The position numbers were made by a program, and so were the translations under genes. A stretch of DNA of 64,000 nucleotides from the NCBI RefSeq assembly GCF_023155095.1, contig NZ_JAKNDA010000006.1:124001-188000 (forward strand), written 5' to 3'. Positions 1-12,930 of this stretch are shown here, one piece after another. Under the pieces are notes generated by a model. That model was not told the origin of the DNA, searched no databases, and saw only the letters and a list, made by a program, of their open reading frames with translations. This DNA is from Idiomarina aminovorans. GTDB taxonomy: Bacteria; Pseudomonadota; Gammaproteobacteria; Enterobacterales; Alteromonadaceae. The number at the start of each line of letters is the position of its first letter. Within the stretch, counting starts at the first letter, position 1.

Positions 1-154
1 AGGCCTACTGGCCATTTGTATTCAGCATGAACTTGATCACTTAGACGGTAAGCTCTTCGTGGACTATTTATCACCACTGAAGCGTGAGCGCATTCGTAAA
101 AAATTAGAGAAAGAACAGCGTCTGGCTGAAAAGTATGCGGCGGAAAGACGCTAA
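1..154 (+). CDS. def: Peptide deformylase, C-terminal part (5' end outside window)
   Basis: Only the last 50 codons are present; the reading frame begins at base 2. The visible part contains the HExxH-type metal-binding helix (QHELDHLDG) followed by [13 protein letters not shown] and a charged tail, the usual C-terminus of the enzyme that removes the N-formyl group from nascent proteins. Its TAA stop overlaps the fmt start codon by one base (TAATG), so the two genes that respectively remove and add the formyl group are translationally coupled, as in many bacteria. Identification rests on the metal motif and on the neighbour. Confidence 0.93.
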   Translation, partial: GLLAICIQHELDHLDGKLFVDYLSPLKRERIRKKLEKEQRLAEKYAAERR

Positions 155-1104
155 TGCGGATAGTTTTTGCAGGCACACCTGATTTTGCTGCAAGACATCT
201 ACAACAACTGCTTGATGAATCTCATCAGGTTGTAGCTGTCTATACTCAGCCAGATCGACCAGCCGGGCGAGGAAAAAAACCTCAGCCCAGTGCCGTTAAA
301 AAATTAGCGATTGAACACCAGTTACCGGTTTATCAGCCGGAATCATTAAAATCCGATGAGGCTCAGTCTGCCCTGACGGAACTTAAGCCCGACGTTATGG
401 TAGTGGTTGCTTACGGATTGCTATTGCCACAAGCGGTACTGGATATTCCGGCAAAAGGCTGTCTGAATGTGCATGGTTCATTATTACCCCGTTGGCGGGG
501 GGCAGCGCCTATTCAGCGCGCCATTTGGGCGGGTGATTCAGAGTCTGGCGTTTGTATTATGCAAATGGAAGCCGGCCTCGATACCGGTCCAGTTCTGCAC
601 GAACAACGATGTGCCATTAGCCCGTACGAAACCTCAGCGTCGCTTTACCATAAGCTTGAAGGCCTGGGCCCTAAAGCGCTGACAAAAGTACTAATGGATC
701 TCGATGCTTACCAAAGCCAGGCCACGCCACAAAATGATAACGAAGCGACTTACGCAAAAAAACTGACAAAGCAGGAAGGCAAAATAGACTGGACACAACC
801 GGCCGCTTTTATCGAGCGTTGCGTGCGCGCATTTAATCCCTGGCCCATGAGCTGGTGTCAGTCAGCGAACCTAAAAACTCAGCAGAACACCATTAAAATC
901 CATGCCGCTGAGCTGATTCAGGGCGCCAGTAACAAAGGCCCGGGTACGATTATTAATAGCACCCATGAAGGCATCGATGTTGGCACCGGAGATGGTATTT
1001 TACGTATAACTAGCGCACAAATGCCGGGTAAGAAAGCTCAGCCCGCCAGTACGTTAGTTAACGGCTACAGCAATGTATTTGGCCAGGGACTGGAATTACA
1101 ATGA
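154..1104 (+). CDS. fmt: Methionyl-tRNA formyltransferase
   Basis: This 316-residue enzyme transfers a formyl group from 10-formyl-tetrahydrofolate to initiator Met-tRNA in the cytoplasm. The N-terminal formyltransferase fold shows the family motif HGSLLPRWRGAAPIQRAI. The expected catalytic triad is visible as Asn105, His107 and Asp143. The C-terminal third is the OB-like tRNA-binding domain. Length matches the E. coli enzyme (315). The ATG overlaps the def stop and its own TGA overlaps the rsmB start (ATGA), giving a tightly coupled def-fmt-rsmB-trkA operon as in enterobacteria. Confidence 0.97.
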   Translation: MRIVFAGTPDFAARHLQQLLDESHQVVAVYTQPDRPAGRGKKPQPSAVKKLAIEHQLPVYQPESLKSDEAQSALTELKPDVMVVVAYGLLLPQAVLDIPAKGCLNVHGSLLPRWRGAAPIQRAIWAGDSESGVCIMQMEAGLDTGPVLHEQRCAISPYETSASLYHKLEGLGPKALTKVLMDLDAYQSQATPQNDNEATYAKKLTKQEGKIDWTQPAAFIERCVRAFNPWPMSWCQSANLKTQQNTIKIHAAELIQGASNKGPGTIINSTHEGIDVGTGDGILRITSAQMPGKKAQPASTLVNGYSNVFGQGLELQ

Positions 1105-2429
1105 AGCAACAGAAGAGTTCGTCCAATAATGGCCAGGGGGCAAGCAGTCGCGCCGCTGCAGCAGCTGCCCTGTTCCAGGTTTTAGAAAAAGGCGAATCTC
1201 TCTCAGTCGCCCTGCCTCATGCAACCAATAAGCTTTCTGATGCTGATAAACGACTGGCCAGCGCCATTAGCTACGGTGTCTTACGTGTTCTGCCCAGCCT
1301 TAATCGTCTGGTTGGTGCAAAACTGGATAAACCACTGAAAGGTCAGTTAAAAGTACTGCATTATTTATTACTGGTTGGTGCTTATCAGTTGTATTGTCTG
1401 CGTATTAAAGATCATGCCGCGGTTAGCGCCACCGTTGAAGCCGCCCGTACACTGAGGAAACGTAACCACAAGGCTTTAGTCAACGGAATATTGCGTCAAT
1501 TGTTACGCGAAGCACCATCAACCGATGAATCACAGCAGCGAGAACTGCCCGACGACCCCATGCAGAATCATCCTCGCTGGTTGTTTGATACTATTCAGGC
1601 AGACCACCCCGAACACGCCAAAAACATTCTGTCAGAGAATAACGCACACCCGCCTATGTGGTTGCGTATTAACCGTCGATATGCCAACCGCGATGAGTAT
1701 TTAAAGCAGTTACAAAATAACGACCTAGCTGCTGAAGCAGACTTGCAGGCTAGTGATGCCATCCGCTTGCATTCCCCTTGCCCGGTTGAAAAGCTACCCG
1801 GCTTCGCTGAAGGTTATGTATCGGTACAAGACCGTTCAGCGCAGCTGGCAGCGGACCTCCTGAATGTCAACGCGTCACATCGTGTCCTTGATTGCTGCGC
1901 CGCACCCGGAGGGAAACTGCTGCATTTACTTGAGCGAGACAGCTTTGAGCAACCCGTTCAAGCCATCGACATTGACGCCAGGCGCCTGGACCGTGTGCAT
2001 GAAAACCTTAAACGGGCGGGTTTAAGTGCCCTTATTCACTGTGCGGACGTTGCCGCAACCAATGACTGGTGGAACGGCGAGCAGTTTGACCGCATATTAT
2101 TGGATGCTCCTTGCTCGGCCACAGGCGTCATACGTCGTCACCCTGACATTAAATGGTTACGCCGCGCAGAAGATGTTAGCGAACTGGCCAGTTTACAGCG
2201 TCAGATACTCGACTCTCTGTGGTCATTACTTAAGCCTGGCGGTGAACTGCTTTACGCAACCTGCTCCATTCTGCGACAAGAAAACCAAACTCAAATTGAG
2301 TCTTTTCTAAAACAGCAATCCAGTGCTAGTCTGATATCTATAAGTGCAGAGCAAAATACGCTGCAATTGCTTCCCGGTAACTATAACGGGGATGGTTTCT
2401 TTTACGCGAGATTGAAAAAAGTCGAATGA
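1101..2429 (+). CDS. rsmB: 16S rRNA (cytosine-967-C5)-methyltransferase
   Basis: This 442-residue protein methylates C967 of 16S rRNA using S-adenosylmethionine. Residues about 15-150 form a NusB-like RNA-binding domain ([35 protein letters not shown]). The C-terminal half is the Rossmann methyltransferase with [11 protein letters not shown] for cofactor binding. The two catalytic cysteines lie in [18 protein letters not shown] (motif IV) and LLYATCSI (motif VI). It overlaps fmt by 4 nt upstream and trkA by 4 nt downstream, the same def-fmt-rsmB-trkA order as E. coli. Confidence 0.96.
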   Translation: MKQQKSSSNNGQGASSRAAAAAALFQVLEKGESLSVALPHATNKLSDADKRLASAISYGVLRVLPSLNRLVGAKLDKPLKGQLKVLHYLLLVGAYQLYCLRIKDHAAVSATVEAARTLRKRNHKALVNGILRQLLREAPSTDESQQRELPDDPMQNHPRWLFDTIQADHPEHAKNILSENNAHPPMWLRINRRYANRDEYLKQLQNNDLAAEADLQASDAIRLHSPCPVEKLPGFAEGYVSVQDRSAQLAADLLNVNASHRVLDCCAAPGGKLLHLLERDSFEQPVQAIDIDARRLDRVHENLKRAGLSALIHCADVAATNDWWNGEQFDRILLDAPCSATGVIRRHPDIKWLRRAEDVSELASLQRQILDSLWSLLKPGGELLYATCSILRQENQTQIESFLKQQSSASLISISAEQNTLQLLPGNYNGDGFFYARLKKVE

Positions 2430-3802
2430 AAATAATCATACTCGGTGTTGGTCAGGTTGGCGGCACTTTGGCAGAAAACCTGGTTAGTGAACGCAACGAC
2501 ATCACTATAGTTGATACCGATAATGACTTGCTGGACGATTTGCAGGATAAATATGACCTGCGGGTTGTAGTCGGTAACGGCGCTCACCCAGATGTATTAC
2601 GCCGTGCCGGTGCTGACGACGCGGATTTGCTCATTGCTGTCACCAGCAGTGACGAAACTAATATGATTGCCTGCCAGGTTGCTTTTTCGATATTTAATAC
2701 GCCGAAAAAAATAGCGAGAATTCGCTCCGAAGAGTACATCCGTTACAAAAACCAGTTGTTTCATAATCAGGATGCGCCGGTTGATCATCTTATTTCTCCG
2801 GAACAACTGGTTACCAATTACATTAGACGGTTAATCGATTATCCCGGCGCATTACAGGTTATGGAGTTTGCTAACGGCAAAGCCAGCCTGGTCGCGGTAA
2901 AAGCTTATTATGGCGGAAAACTGGTTGGTCATGCTATTTCAACGCTGCGCCAGCACATTCCCAATATCGACACCCGGGTCGCGGCTATTTACCGTCAGGG
3001 CAAACCCATTCGCCCCACCGGAACGACCATTATCGAGGCCGACGACGAAGTGTTTTTTATTGCTGATACGCGTCACGTTAGTCGGGTTATGCAGGAACTG
3101 CAAAAACTTGAAGATAAGTATCGCCGAATAATGATTGTCGGTGGCGGTAATATTGGTGCCGGTTTGGCCAAGCAACTGGAAATTGACCATCGGGTAAAAC
3201 TCATCGAGCAGTCTGAAACTCGTGCAGAAGTGCTTTCTCAACGTCTTGAACATACATTAATTTTTCGCGGCGATGCTTCTGATCAAAAGCTGTTAGAAGA
3301 AGAGCACGTAGAAGATATCGATGTTTTCATCGCGGTCACTAACGATGATGAAGCGAATATTATGTCGGCAATGCTGGCTAAGCGTATGGGTGCCCGTAAA
3401 ACCATGGTACTGATTCAACGCAGTGCCTATGTCGACCTGGTTCAGGGTGGCGAAATTGATATTGCCATTTCACCACAGCGGGCTACGGTATCAGCGTTGC
3501 TTACTCACGTGCGTCGCGGTGATATCGTTAACGTTTACTCACTTCGTAAAGGTGCAGCCGAAGCCATTGAAGCAATAGCACATGGTGATGAAGACACCTC
3601 TAAGGTAGTGGGTAAAGCCATTAACGACATTAAACTTCCGCCAGGTACCACAATTGGAGCGGTTGTTCGTGGACACCAAGTACTGATGGCGCACAGTGAA
3701 ACCATTATTCATTCGGGCGACCACGTTATTTTGTTTTTACTGGATAAAAAATACATCGACCAGGTTGAAAAAGTTTTCCAGCCCAGCGCCATGTTTTTCT
3801 AG
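2426..3802 (+). CDS. trkA: Trk potassium uptake system regulatory NAD-binding protein TrkA
   Basis: TrkA is the peripheral cytoplasmic subunit that gates the TrkH/TrkG potassium channel. The 458 residues hold two copies of an RCK unit: an NAD-binding Rossmann half with [13 protein letters not shown] near residue 7, and a second with [13 protein letters not shown] near residue 240, each followed by an RCK-C domain. Length equals that of E. coli TrkA (458). It is the last gene of the def operon. Its TAG stop overlaps the convergent yigZ stop by 4 bases (CTAG), so there is no room for a terminator between them. Confidence 0.96.
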   Translation: MKIIILGVGQVGGTLAENLVSERNDITIVDTDNDLLDDLQDKYDLRVVVGNGAHPDVLRRAGADDADLLIAVTSSDETNMIACQVAFSIFNTPKKIARIRSEEYIRYKNQLFHNQDAPVDHLISPEQLVTNYIRRLIDYPGALQVMEFANGKASLVAVKAYYGGKLVGHAISTLRQHIPNIDTRVAAIYRQGKPIRPTGTTIIEADDEVFFIADTRHVSRVMQELQKLEDKYRRIMIVGGGNIGAGLAKQLEIDHRVKLIEQSETRAEVLSQRLEHTLIFRGDASDQKLLEEEHVEDIDVFIAVTNDDEANIMSAMLAKRMGARKTMVLIQRSAYVDLVQGGEIDIAISPQRATVSALLTHVRRGDIVNVYSLRKGAAEAIEAIAHGDEDTSKVVGKAINDIKLPPGTTIGAVVRGHQVLMAHSETIIHSGDHVILFLLDKKYIDQVEKVFQPSAMFF

Positions 3803-4416
3803 TCGAAAGCCCTGAGCTGAACACGACCACGAGTTGCGGCCTGTAGTTTCTTTTGCAGCCCATCGACTTCTGCGGGCCGCAGTAATACCGTAAGCCGCAC
3901 ACTCTCTTCATAGTCAGATGACTCGACTTCTGCTGCAGCGTCAACCAAAAGCGGCTCAATACTGCCCTGATCGGTATAAGCAAAATTTAACTGAAAAGCT
4001 TGTTTAAATACCCGCTGTTCTTTTTTAAGCTCAGCCAACGCAGCAACGGTAGCATCCGTATAAGCCCGTTGAAGCCCACCGGTACCCAGTTTTACACCAC
4101 CAAAATAACGCACCACTATAACCGTAGTTTCACCCACACCGCTATTTTGCAGCGCCATAAGGATTGGTCTGCCCGCAGTTCCTGAAGGTTCTCCGTCATC
4201 GCTGTAAGCCATACTCTGGCTATCGTCAGGGGCGGAATATAATGAAGCCGAACAATAATGGGAGGCTTTTGGCCAACGCTTTTTAACCGCCGTTAAAAAT
4301 CCTGCAGCACTATCGGCGTTTGTGGTGTGAGCCACACAAGCAATAAAGCGACTCTTTTTTATTTCTATTTCTACTTCTGTCTCCGAAGCCGGAATATCGT
4401 AATCTTGATCAGGCAA
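3799..4416 (-). CDS. yigZ: YigZ/IMPACT family protein
   Basis: This 205-residue protein belongs to the UPF0029/IMPACT family (E. coli YigZ). The diagnostic block [16 protein letters not shown] is present near residue 70, followed by [20 protein letters not shown], the second family signature. The C-terminal 70 residues match the DUF1949 ferredoxin-like domain. The molecular role in bacteria is unsettled; eukaryotic IMPACT modulates the GCN1/GCN2 stress response. The start overlaps the end of the upstream prolidase gene by 8 nt, so the two are co-transcribed, and its end converges on trkA. In E. coli yigZ also neighbours pepQ. Confidence 0.93.
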   Translation of the reverse strand: MPDQDYDIPASETEVEIEIKKSRFIACVAHTTNADSAAGFLTAVKKRWPKASHYCSASLYSAPDDSQSMAYSDDGEPSGTAGRPILMALQNSGVGETTVIVVRYFGGVKLGTGGLQRAYTDATVAALAELKKEQRVFKQAFQLNFAYTDQGSIEPLLVDAAAEVESSDYEESVRLTVLLRPAEVDGLQKKLQAATRGRVQLRAFD

Positions 4417-5767
4417 GGCCAGTCACCTTTTTCGCATAAGCATCTAAACACGTTTGACGCGTCAAGTTATCATTTCGCTCGCGGTAAACCACAATATTAT
4501 CTTCAATTCTTATGCCTCCAAATGGCCTGAACTCATCCACTCGCTTCCAGTTAACAACATGTTTATTGCGAGAGTAAGCCAATTTTTTCAATAAAGGCTC
4601 AATAAAATAGATTCCGGGTTCAATGGTATACACCTGCCGCGGTTCGACGGTACGAGTAGTTTTTAATGTAAGATGCCCAGTTGGAGACGGTACCGGAGTT
4701 CCTCTTTCGTCGGCCTGAGCAGCCGCGACATCGTGCACTTGCAACCCTAACGAGTGGCCGACACCATGAGGAAAGAAGACAGAGGTAATACCATCCTCAA
4801 TCATTTGCTCGGGGCTGCAGCTAACAAACCCAAAAGCAAAAAGTACGTTGGCTATTTGCTCATGGGCTACTTGGTGTAAAAACGGAAACTCAATGCCCGG
4901 TTTCATTTTATCAATCAGTGCCAGGGTAATTTGGTCAAGTGCCGCTACCAGTTCTTCATATTCATTATGCTCTGCTGACCAAGTTCGGCTAATATCGGCG
5001 GCGTAACCGCAGACTTCAGCGCCAGCATCTACCAACATAGATTTTAGCAATGTTTGCGGTTGTTTATCAGGCAGCCAGTGATGCAGCACACTGGCATTTT
5101 TATTTTGCCCAATAATATGATTGTAAGGGACTTCATTCTGCCCTTGTCGAGTTGCCGCCATGTACTTCAGCAGACAATCAAATTCAGACTCTCCGTTGAA
5201 GAAAGCCTTTGCTGCTGCAATATGTCCTTCCGCAGCAATATGGTTGGCTTGTGTTAAACAGGCTATTTCATAATCCGTTTTAAATAATCGATGATAATGA
5301 AAGAAATGCAGTACCGGATCAGGGTTTATATTTTCAAACCCAAGAGCTTTTGCCACTTCAATATGCTCACCGAGATAAGCCGCATTTTTTTTATCATAAG
5401 GCAGCAGCTTTTCAATCGCTTCGGGCGAAGTAATATGTTCCACGTGGAACGCTTCTAACCAAGGTTCACTTTCTAAGCTTGCCGTTGTATGCCAAAAGTC
5501 CGGCGCGCTTAACAGAACCAGTGTTGGCCGAGTATCAGGCTTTAAAATAATCCAGGCATTGGGAAGCTGAGTTTCAGGACACCAAGCTTTAAAGTGCGGG
5601 TTAGCGCGGAAAGGATAATTCATATCATCCAGAAACCAGCGCTTTTGCTGGCCTGAATGAATCGCTAATAAATCTAAGTTTTCCCGTTTAAAGAGTCGCT
5701 CAGAGCGAGTCCGGAGTTGTCTTATATGGTCAGAAAATAACGGCCAAAAATCTGCTGTCGCAGTCAT
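4409..5767 (-). CDS. pepQ: Xaa-Pro dipeptidase (prolidase)
   Basis: This 452-residue M24 (pita-bread) metallopeptidase hydrolyses dipeptides with C-terminal proline. The dinuclear metal site is visible: two aspartates in VDAGAEVCGYAADISRTW, the histidine in FFPHGVGHSLG, and glutamates in TIEPGIYF and GGIRIEDNIVV. The N-terminal half is the creatinase-like domain. Length is close to E. coli PepQ (443). It lies just downstream of the lytic transglycosylase gene and overlaps yigZ. A parS-type palindrome lies inside the gene at 5436-5451, where it encodes FHVEH. Confidence 0.95.
   Translation of the reverse strand: MTATADFWPLFSDHIRQLRTRSERLFKRENLDLLAIHSGQQKRWFLDDMNYPFRANPHFKAWCPETQLPNAWIILKPDTRPTLVLLSAPDFWHTTASLESEPWLEAFHVEHITSPEAIEKLLPYDKKNAAYLGEHIEVAKALGFENINPDPVLHFFHYHRLFKTDYEIACLTQANHIAAEGHIAAAKAFFNGESEFDCLLKYMAATRQGQNEVPYNHIIGQNKNASVLHHWLPDKQPQTLLKSMLVDAGAEVCGYAADISRTWSAEHNEYEELVAALDQITLALIDKMKPGIEFPFLHQVAHEQIANVLFAFGFVSCSPEQMIEDGITSVFFPHGVGHSLGLQVHDVAAAQADERGTPVPSPTGHLTLKTTRTVEPRQVYTIEPGIYFIEPLLKKLAYSRNKHVVNWKRVDEFRPFGGIRIEDNIVVYRERNDNLTRQTCLDAYAKKVTGLA
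5436..5451. other. parS-type ParB binding site within pepQ
   Basis: The 16 bases match the bacterial parS palindrome TGTTCCACGTGGAACA at 15 of 16 positions; the last base is G instead of A. It lies within the prolidase coding region and is read as part of a Phe-His-Val-Glu-His segment. Two more sites lie at 18465 and 19089, and parAB is encoded at 32.8-34.4 kb. ParB would load here to organise origin segregation. Confidence 0.85.
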
Positions 5768-5778
5768 ATTTAATCGCC

Positions 5779-7728
5779 TTATTCAGTATCAACAATAGTC
5801 ATATCAACAACTTGCTCAAATAAATTATCCTCGTCACCACCCAGCATCCGATAAATCTGTTGGTAACTCAATACCGCTTTTACGTAATCTCTGGTTTCAT
5901 GGTAGGGAATGGTTTCAACCCACTCATCTGCGGAAACCGGCTCTTCCGGCAGCCAATCCCTAACGCGGTAGTAACCGGCATTATAGCTTGCAGTAGCTAA
6001 TAGCCAATTATTTTCAAAACGATGCTTCAGGCGACTCAAATAATCTGTTCCTAAACGCACATTAACGGACGGGTCATTTAAACGACGCCAGCTGTTGTTT
6101 TTGGTGTCCAGCTGTTTGGCGGTTCCAGGGAGAATTTGCATTAACCCTTTAGCACCCGCGCTGGAGTAAGCATCGTGACGAAAATTACTCTCGCGTCGGG
6201 TAATCGCTAACGCCCAGTTTTCGTCAATTCCCGCGGCCTGTGACGCCCGCCCTAATATATCTTTATAAGCTAACGGGAAACGAATGCCCACAGCATCAAA
6301 GTGACCAATTTGCGCTAATGTCCATATGGCCTGGTCGTGCCAGCCCCACTCACTGGCAAGATACGCTGCGACCTTTTGTTCTTCGCCATCCAGTTGCGTT
6401 AATAAGTGATTCCACTCCCGTCTGGCATCTACCCAGCGCTCCAGCTGAATGAGTTCGTAGGCACGTTGAACACTCGGATGATGGCGTATTTGCTCGAGTT
6501 GAACGACGCTGACCTCAAGCTTTTCGTGCTCTAAGCTTACGGGCTTTTGCAATCTGGCAGCGGCGAGAAACCCATAATAATGGCGCTCGTCTGATAAGTC
6601 CTCATAGAGTTGTTGCGCCACCAGCGCATTCCCGGTTATTTCCTGCGTGCGGGCAAGCCAGTAACGCCACTGGTTCCCTTGCCTAATGGCGACAGGAAGA
6701 CTTTGAATAGCATTGCGCAGGCCTTCGTAATCTTTGTCTTTAAGATAAATCGCCAGACGCCATTGCAGGACTCGCTCATTTAGCGCATTAACCGGAACAC
6801 GGTCATGCCAGACCCGAGCCTCCGGATGAGATTTTAAACTCAGAGCAACAGCAAACTCTTCAGCTATACGCTCTTGTTGTTGCTCGGTAAACGGCAGTTG
6901 CGGTCTCAGCGTCTTATAGCTGCGCAAAGCTATATTCTCATTTCGCCATACCAGCTTAGTAAGTGCAAAGGCGGCTATTTCCGCTTCTTTACCAGGATAA
7001 CGCCCCTTAAACCATGAGCTGTCCTCTATCGCCGCCGGTGAATACCTGACCTTATGATAAAACTCTCCCAGGTACTGCTGTAACTCGGGTAAAAGCCCGG
7101 TTAAATAAGGTATTAAGGTTGGATTACCATGCTCCGCGGCTAACTGTAATCGATTCCAAATCTTTTCATCGGTTCGGCCACCCAGACTCTCCCATTTTTT
7201 TAAAATAGGGTCACAAGCGGAAGGAAGCGAAAACCCATGCTCCCAAATAGCATCAACCTGACGGCGGAAAGGCCCGTCACTCAAACCGTTCTCTCGTTGC
7301 GCTTCGATAAACTGACAACGGTGAGTCAAGGTGCCCGGGTAGCGAAAGTCACGAATAAAGCGCGCAGACTCTTCTTGCCCGGCAAGGTAAGTTAGCCAGG
7401 GTTTTCTTAGCTGCCAGTCGAGTGGCGTATTGTCATATTTTTCCAGAAAAGCCAGCACCCGGTCTTCATTGGCCAGATACCCCACTTGCTCGAGCCTTGC
7501 TAACTCCAGATACGGGACTAATGAATAACCTTCCAGTTTCTTCAGCAACAATCTGTATTCGCTAAGACGACCGCGCTTGGCAGCGTACTCCGCCTTTTTG
7601 AATAGCTCACGCTGCTGCTCCCGTTGTTTACTATCAACAGGCTCAGGCTGGACTGCACCACTGCTAAACAGTGATAACGCGAAAAACAATGGCGCACTGT
7701 AACGTATGATAAACGACTGATTTTTCAT
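5779..7728 (-). CDS. slt: Soluble lytic murein transglycosylase
   Basis: This periplasmic enzyme cleaves the MurNAc-GlcNAc bond of peptidoglycan with formation of 1,6-anhydromuropeptides. From the ATG at 7728 it is 649 residues and begins with a signal peptide (MKNQSFIIRYSAPLFFALSL). A longer reading from a GTG at 7776 adds 16 residues that would bury this signal, so I prefer the shorter one. The middle is a long alpha-helical superhelical domain. The C-terminal lysozyme-like domain holds the catalytic glutamate in ITRRESNF, then GAKGLMQILPGTAKQL and SYNAGYYRV. Divergent from fadB. Confidence 0.93.
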   Translation of the reverse strand: MKNQSFIIRYSAPLFFALSLFSSGAVQPEPVDSKQREQQRELFKKAEYAAKRGRLSEYRLLLKKLEGYSLVPYLELARLEQVGYLANEDRVLAFLEKYDNTPLDWQLRKPWLTYLAGQEESARFIRDFRYPGTLTHRCQFIEAQRENGLSDGPFRRQVDAIWEHGFSLPSACDPILKKWESLGGRTDEKIWNRLQLAAEHGNPTLIPYLTGLLPELQQYLGEFYHKVRYSPAAIEDSSWFKGRYPGKEAEIAAFALTKLVWRNENIALRSYKTLRPQLPFTEQQQERIAEEFAVALSLKSHPEARVWHDRVPVNALNERVLQWRLAIYLKDKDYEGLRNAIQSLPVAIRQGNQWRYWLARTQEITGNALVAQQLYEDLSDERHYYGFLAAARLQKPVSLEHEKLEVSVVQLEQIRHHPSVQRAYELIQLERWVDARREWNHLLTQLDGEEQKVAAYLASEWGWHDQAIWTLAQIGHFDAVGIRFPLAYKDILGRASQAAGIDENWALAITRRESNFRHDAYSSAGAKGLMQILPGTAKQLDTKNNSWRRLNDPSVNVRLGTDYLSRLKHRFENNWLLATASYNAGYYRVRDWLPEEPVSADEWVETIPYHETRDYVKAVLSYQQIYRMLGGDEDNLFEQVVDMTIVDTE

Positions 7729-7863
7729 TAATTCAAACGCATGTTTAAATAACCGTTGAAAAATTGGCGTATTCACGCCAAACTCTCTCTACCTTAACCC
7801 AAAGCTGTAATAGAATCAGTTTCTTTATAGCAACAAATTAATGGAAGTCGTGGGAGACCCAAG

Positions 7864-11204
<3,341 letters not shown>

Positions 11205-11250
11205 AGAAAACAGTGGAACCTGGGTGGTTTAACACTGCAACGTCCAGAGA

Positions 11251-11280
11251 AAGGGGTGAGCTATGGCTCGCCCCTTTTTA
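11251..11280 (+). terminator. Rho-independent terminator after fadBA
   Basis: The arms AAGGGG-GAGC and GCTC-CCCCTT pair, with one T/G interruption, around a three-base loop and are followed by a T-rich stretch. It lies 47 bp after the fadA stop and closes the fadBA operon. Confidence 0.8.
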
Positions 11281-11286
11281 TTGTCA

Positions 11287-11372
11287 GGAGTTACTCAGAA
11301 ACACGCCGTAAACCCATCTCTGGGGGCTTGACTGCAGCCATCCACGGCTGCAGACAGTTTCTAAGTAACTCC
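11287..11372. repeat. 86-bp nested inverted repeat (REP/MITE-like intergenic element)
   Basis: The outer arms at 11287-11302 and 11357-11372 pair at 15 of 16 bases (GGAGTTACTCAGAAAC against GTTTCTAAGTAACTCC). Inside, CTGCAGCC at 11332 and GGCTGCAG at 11346 form a perfect 8-bp stem over a 6-base loop, and CCCA/TGGG forms a short third stem near 11313. It has no coding potential. The layout resembles dispersed intergenic repeats of marine gammaproteobacteria. No second copy is evident in this window, so its repetitive nature is inference. Confidence 0.6.
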
Positions 11373-11469
11373 CGCCAACAAACAGCGGGTCAATCCATCA
11401 CTCACCCCTCACTCTTACGCAAACAAAGTGTTAAACTACCCAGCTGCCACATTAATCCTTTATTTAGAA

Positions 11470-11709
11470 ATGACTCAAATGAAGTTTGATCAGGAATTAG
11501 ACACGTTGGGCCTTAAGTGCCCGGAGCCCGTTATGTTAGTACGTGCGGCTATTCGTAAAATGTCAGTCGGTGAGGTTTTGCTAGTGATCGCAGACGATCC
11601 GGCAACCACCCGGGATATTCCGGGCTTTTGCGAATTTATGGAGCATGAGTTGGTGGGTTCAGAAACCGGAGGAATGCCGTACCGCTATTGGGTCAGGAAA
11701 TCACATTAA
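11470..11709 (+). CDS. tusA: Sulfurtransferase TusA
   Basis: This small protein (79 residues from ATG 11470) relays sulfur from the cysteine desulfurase IscS to the TusBCD/TusE chain that makes the 2-thiouridine of tRNA. The signature around the single persulfide cysteine, [18 protein letters not shown], lies near residue 18. The C-terminal [11 protein letters not shown] is typical for the family. A longer reading from a GTG at 11428 would add 14 residues not seen in the family. It is a single-gene unit closed by a bidirectional terminator. Confidence 0.93.
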   Translation: MTQMKFDQELDTLGLKCPEPVMLVRAAIRKMSVGEVLLVIADDPATTRDIPGFCEFMEHELVGSETGGMPYRYWVRKSH

Positions 11710-11741
11710 AAAAACCTGACGCAACCGCATCAGGTTTTTTC
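11709..11741. terminator. Bidirectional terminator between tusA and the GNAT gene
   Basis: The stem AAAAACCTGA / TCAGGTTTTT, with an inner GC/GC pair, has A-runs on one side and T-runs on the other. It can therefore stop transcription of both tusA (plus strand) and the convergent acetyltransferase gene, whose 3' end overlaps it. Confidence 0.8.
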
Positions 11742-12236
11742 TTTATTCAAATAAAACTCCCAAAACTCCGCCTGCCCTACATCGCTTAGCTCATAAGGTT
11801 CAAAGCCAAAGTTTTTATAAGCCCGCTTGGCCCGGTCATTGTTTTCAAGCACTTCTAAAGTCAGTTTCACACAGCCACGGAATTCGGCCAGGGTTTTCAC
11901 TTCCTCTAGCAATTTCTTAGCAACCCCCTTGCCACGATACTCTGGAATAACGGCTATATCGTGAATATTCATCAATGGTTTTGCAGCGAAGGTAGAAAAA
12001 CCCTCAACGCAGTTTGCAACGCCGACCGGCGTATCACCATCGTAGGCTAATAAAGAAAAAACATGGTCTCTTTTTGCCATCTCATCTATTAAGCTTTCTT
12101 TAACATCCTCTGATATACCTTCGCCGCCACCCATTGGGTCTTTCGCATAGGCATCCAACATGGAAATAACCGCACTACCGTGTTTGGAGTTACTATAATC
12201 CGCAAGAATAATTTCTATCATTTGTCCTTCACTCAT
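11730..12236 (-). CDS. GNAT family N-acetyltransferase
   Basis: This 168-residue protein has the GNAT fold. The acetyl-CoA binding motif A is seen as IHDIAVIPEYRGKGVAKKLLEEV, with the R-x-x-G-x-G/A signature, and motif B as LEVLENNDRAKRAYKNFGF. The substrate cannot be predicted from the sequence. The start codon lies one base beyond the stop of the upstream tag gene, so it is probably the second gene of a tag-GNAT operon. A second possible start at residue 6 would shorten it slightly. Confidence 0.85.
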   Translation of the reverse strand: MSEGQMIEIILADYSNSKHGSAVISMLDAYAKDPMGGGEGISEDVKESLIDEMAKRDHVFSLLAYDGDTPVGVANCVEGFSTFAAKPLMNIHDIAVIPEYRGKGVAKKLLEEVKTLAEFRGCVKLTLEVLENNDRAKRAYKNFGFEPYELSDVGQAEFWEFYLNKEKT

Positions 12237-12237
12237 T

Positions 12238-12837
12238 TTACAACCTAAACTGTTTCATTTGCTCCGCAACAGGCTCATAGCAATGACAGCTAATAACATG
12301 GTCGTTAACCATACCAACTGCTTCCATAAAAGCATAGCAAATGGTCGGCCCGACAAACTTAAAGCCTTCCTGTTTTAGCGCTTTCGCCATGTTATGGGAA
12401 GCAAGGGTTTCTGTAGGAACCTCACTTTGCGTCCGATACGCATTAATAATCGGTGAACCGCCGACAAAACTCCATAACCATTGCTCAAACTTAACGCCCT
12501 TTTGTTCTAGCTTCAAATAGGCTTCAGCATTGGTAAAAATAGCGTTTATTTTGACCTTGCTGCGGATAATATCACGGTTGCCGTACAGTAATTCTCGATC
12601 GGCATCACTCATACCGATAATGGCTTTAGGATCAAAACCTAAAAAGGCTTTCTCATAGCCAGCTTGTTTGCGCAAAATGGTCAACCAGCTGAGACCCGCT
12701 TGCTGCCCGTCCAGACACAATTTTGCAAAGAGTTCAATCGGGTCACGCACCGGCCGCCCCCAGTGTTTGTCATGATATTCACGGTAATCGTCAGCAGATC
12801 CACACCAGGAACACCGTTCCGGCTCATTATTTGTCAT
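12238..12837 (-). CDS. tag: DNA-3-methyladenine glycosylase I
   Basis: This base-excision repair enzyme removes 3-methyladenine from alkylated DNA. From the ATG at 12837 it is 199 residues. That start follows a strong GGGGAAGG ribosome binding site and begins MTNNEPERCSWC; an upstream ATG at 12855 would only add six residues. The Tag zinc ligands are visible: the N-terminal CSWC cysteine, His in EYHDKHWG, and the C-terminal VISCHCY block. The aromatic/glutamate pocket residues lie in GLSWLTILRKQAGYEKAF. It is divergent from glyQ. Confidence 0.94.
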   Translation of the reverse strand: MTNNEPERCSWCGSADDYREYHDKHWGRPVRDPIELFAKLCLDGQQAGLSWLTILRKQAGYEKAFLGFDPKAIIGMSDADRELLYGNRDIIRSKVKINAIFTNAEAYLKLEQKGVKFEQWLWSFVGGSPIINAYRTQSEVPTETLASHNMAKALKQEGFKFVGPTICYAFMEAVGMVNDHVISCHCYEPVAEQMKQFRL

Positions 12838-12930
12838 GCCTTCCCCTATAACCAAGGCGCTTCAGAGGGTATAATCTAGGCATAATTTTTGGCCATTGGT
12901 CAACCACAAATAACAAAGCAGAGAATGCGT

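Noticed and set aside
11256-11489. A 77-codon open frame between fadA and tusA
   Set aside because: It runs through the fadA terminator and the 86-bp inverted repeat and ends inside tusA, with no plausible start signal.
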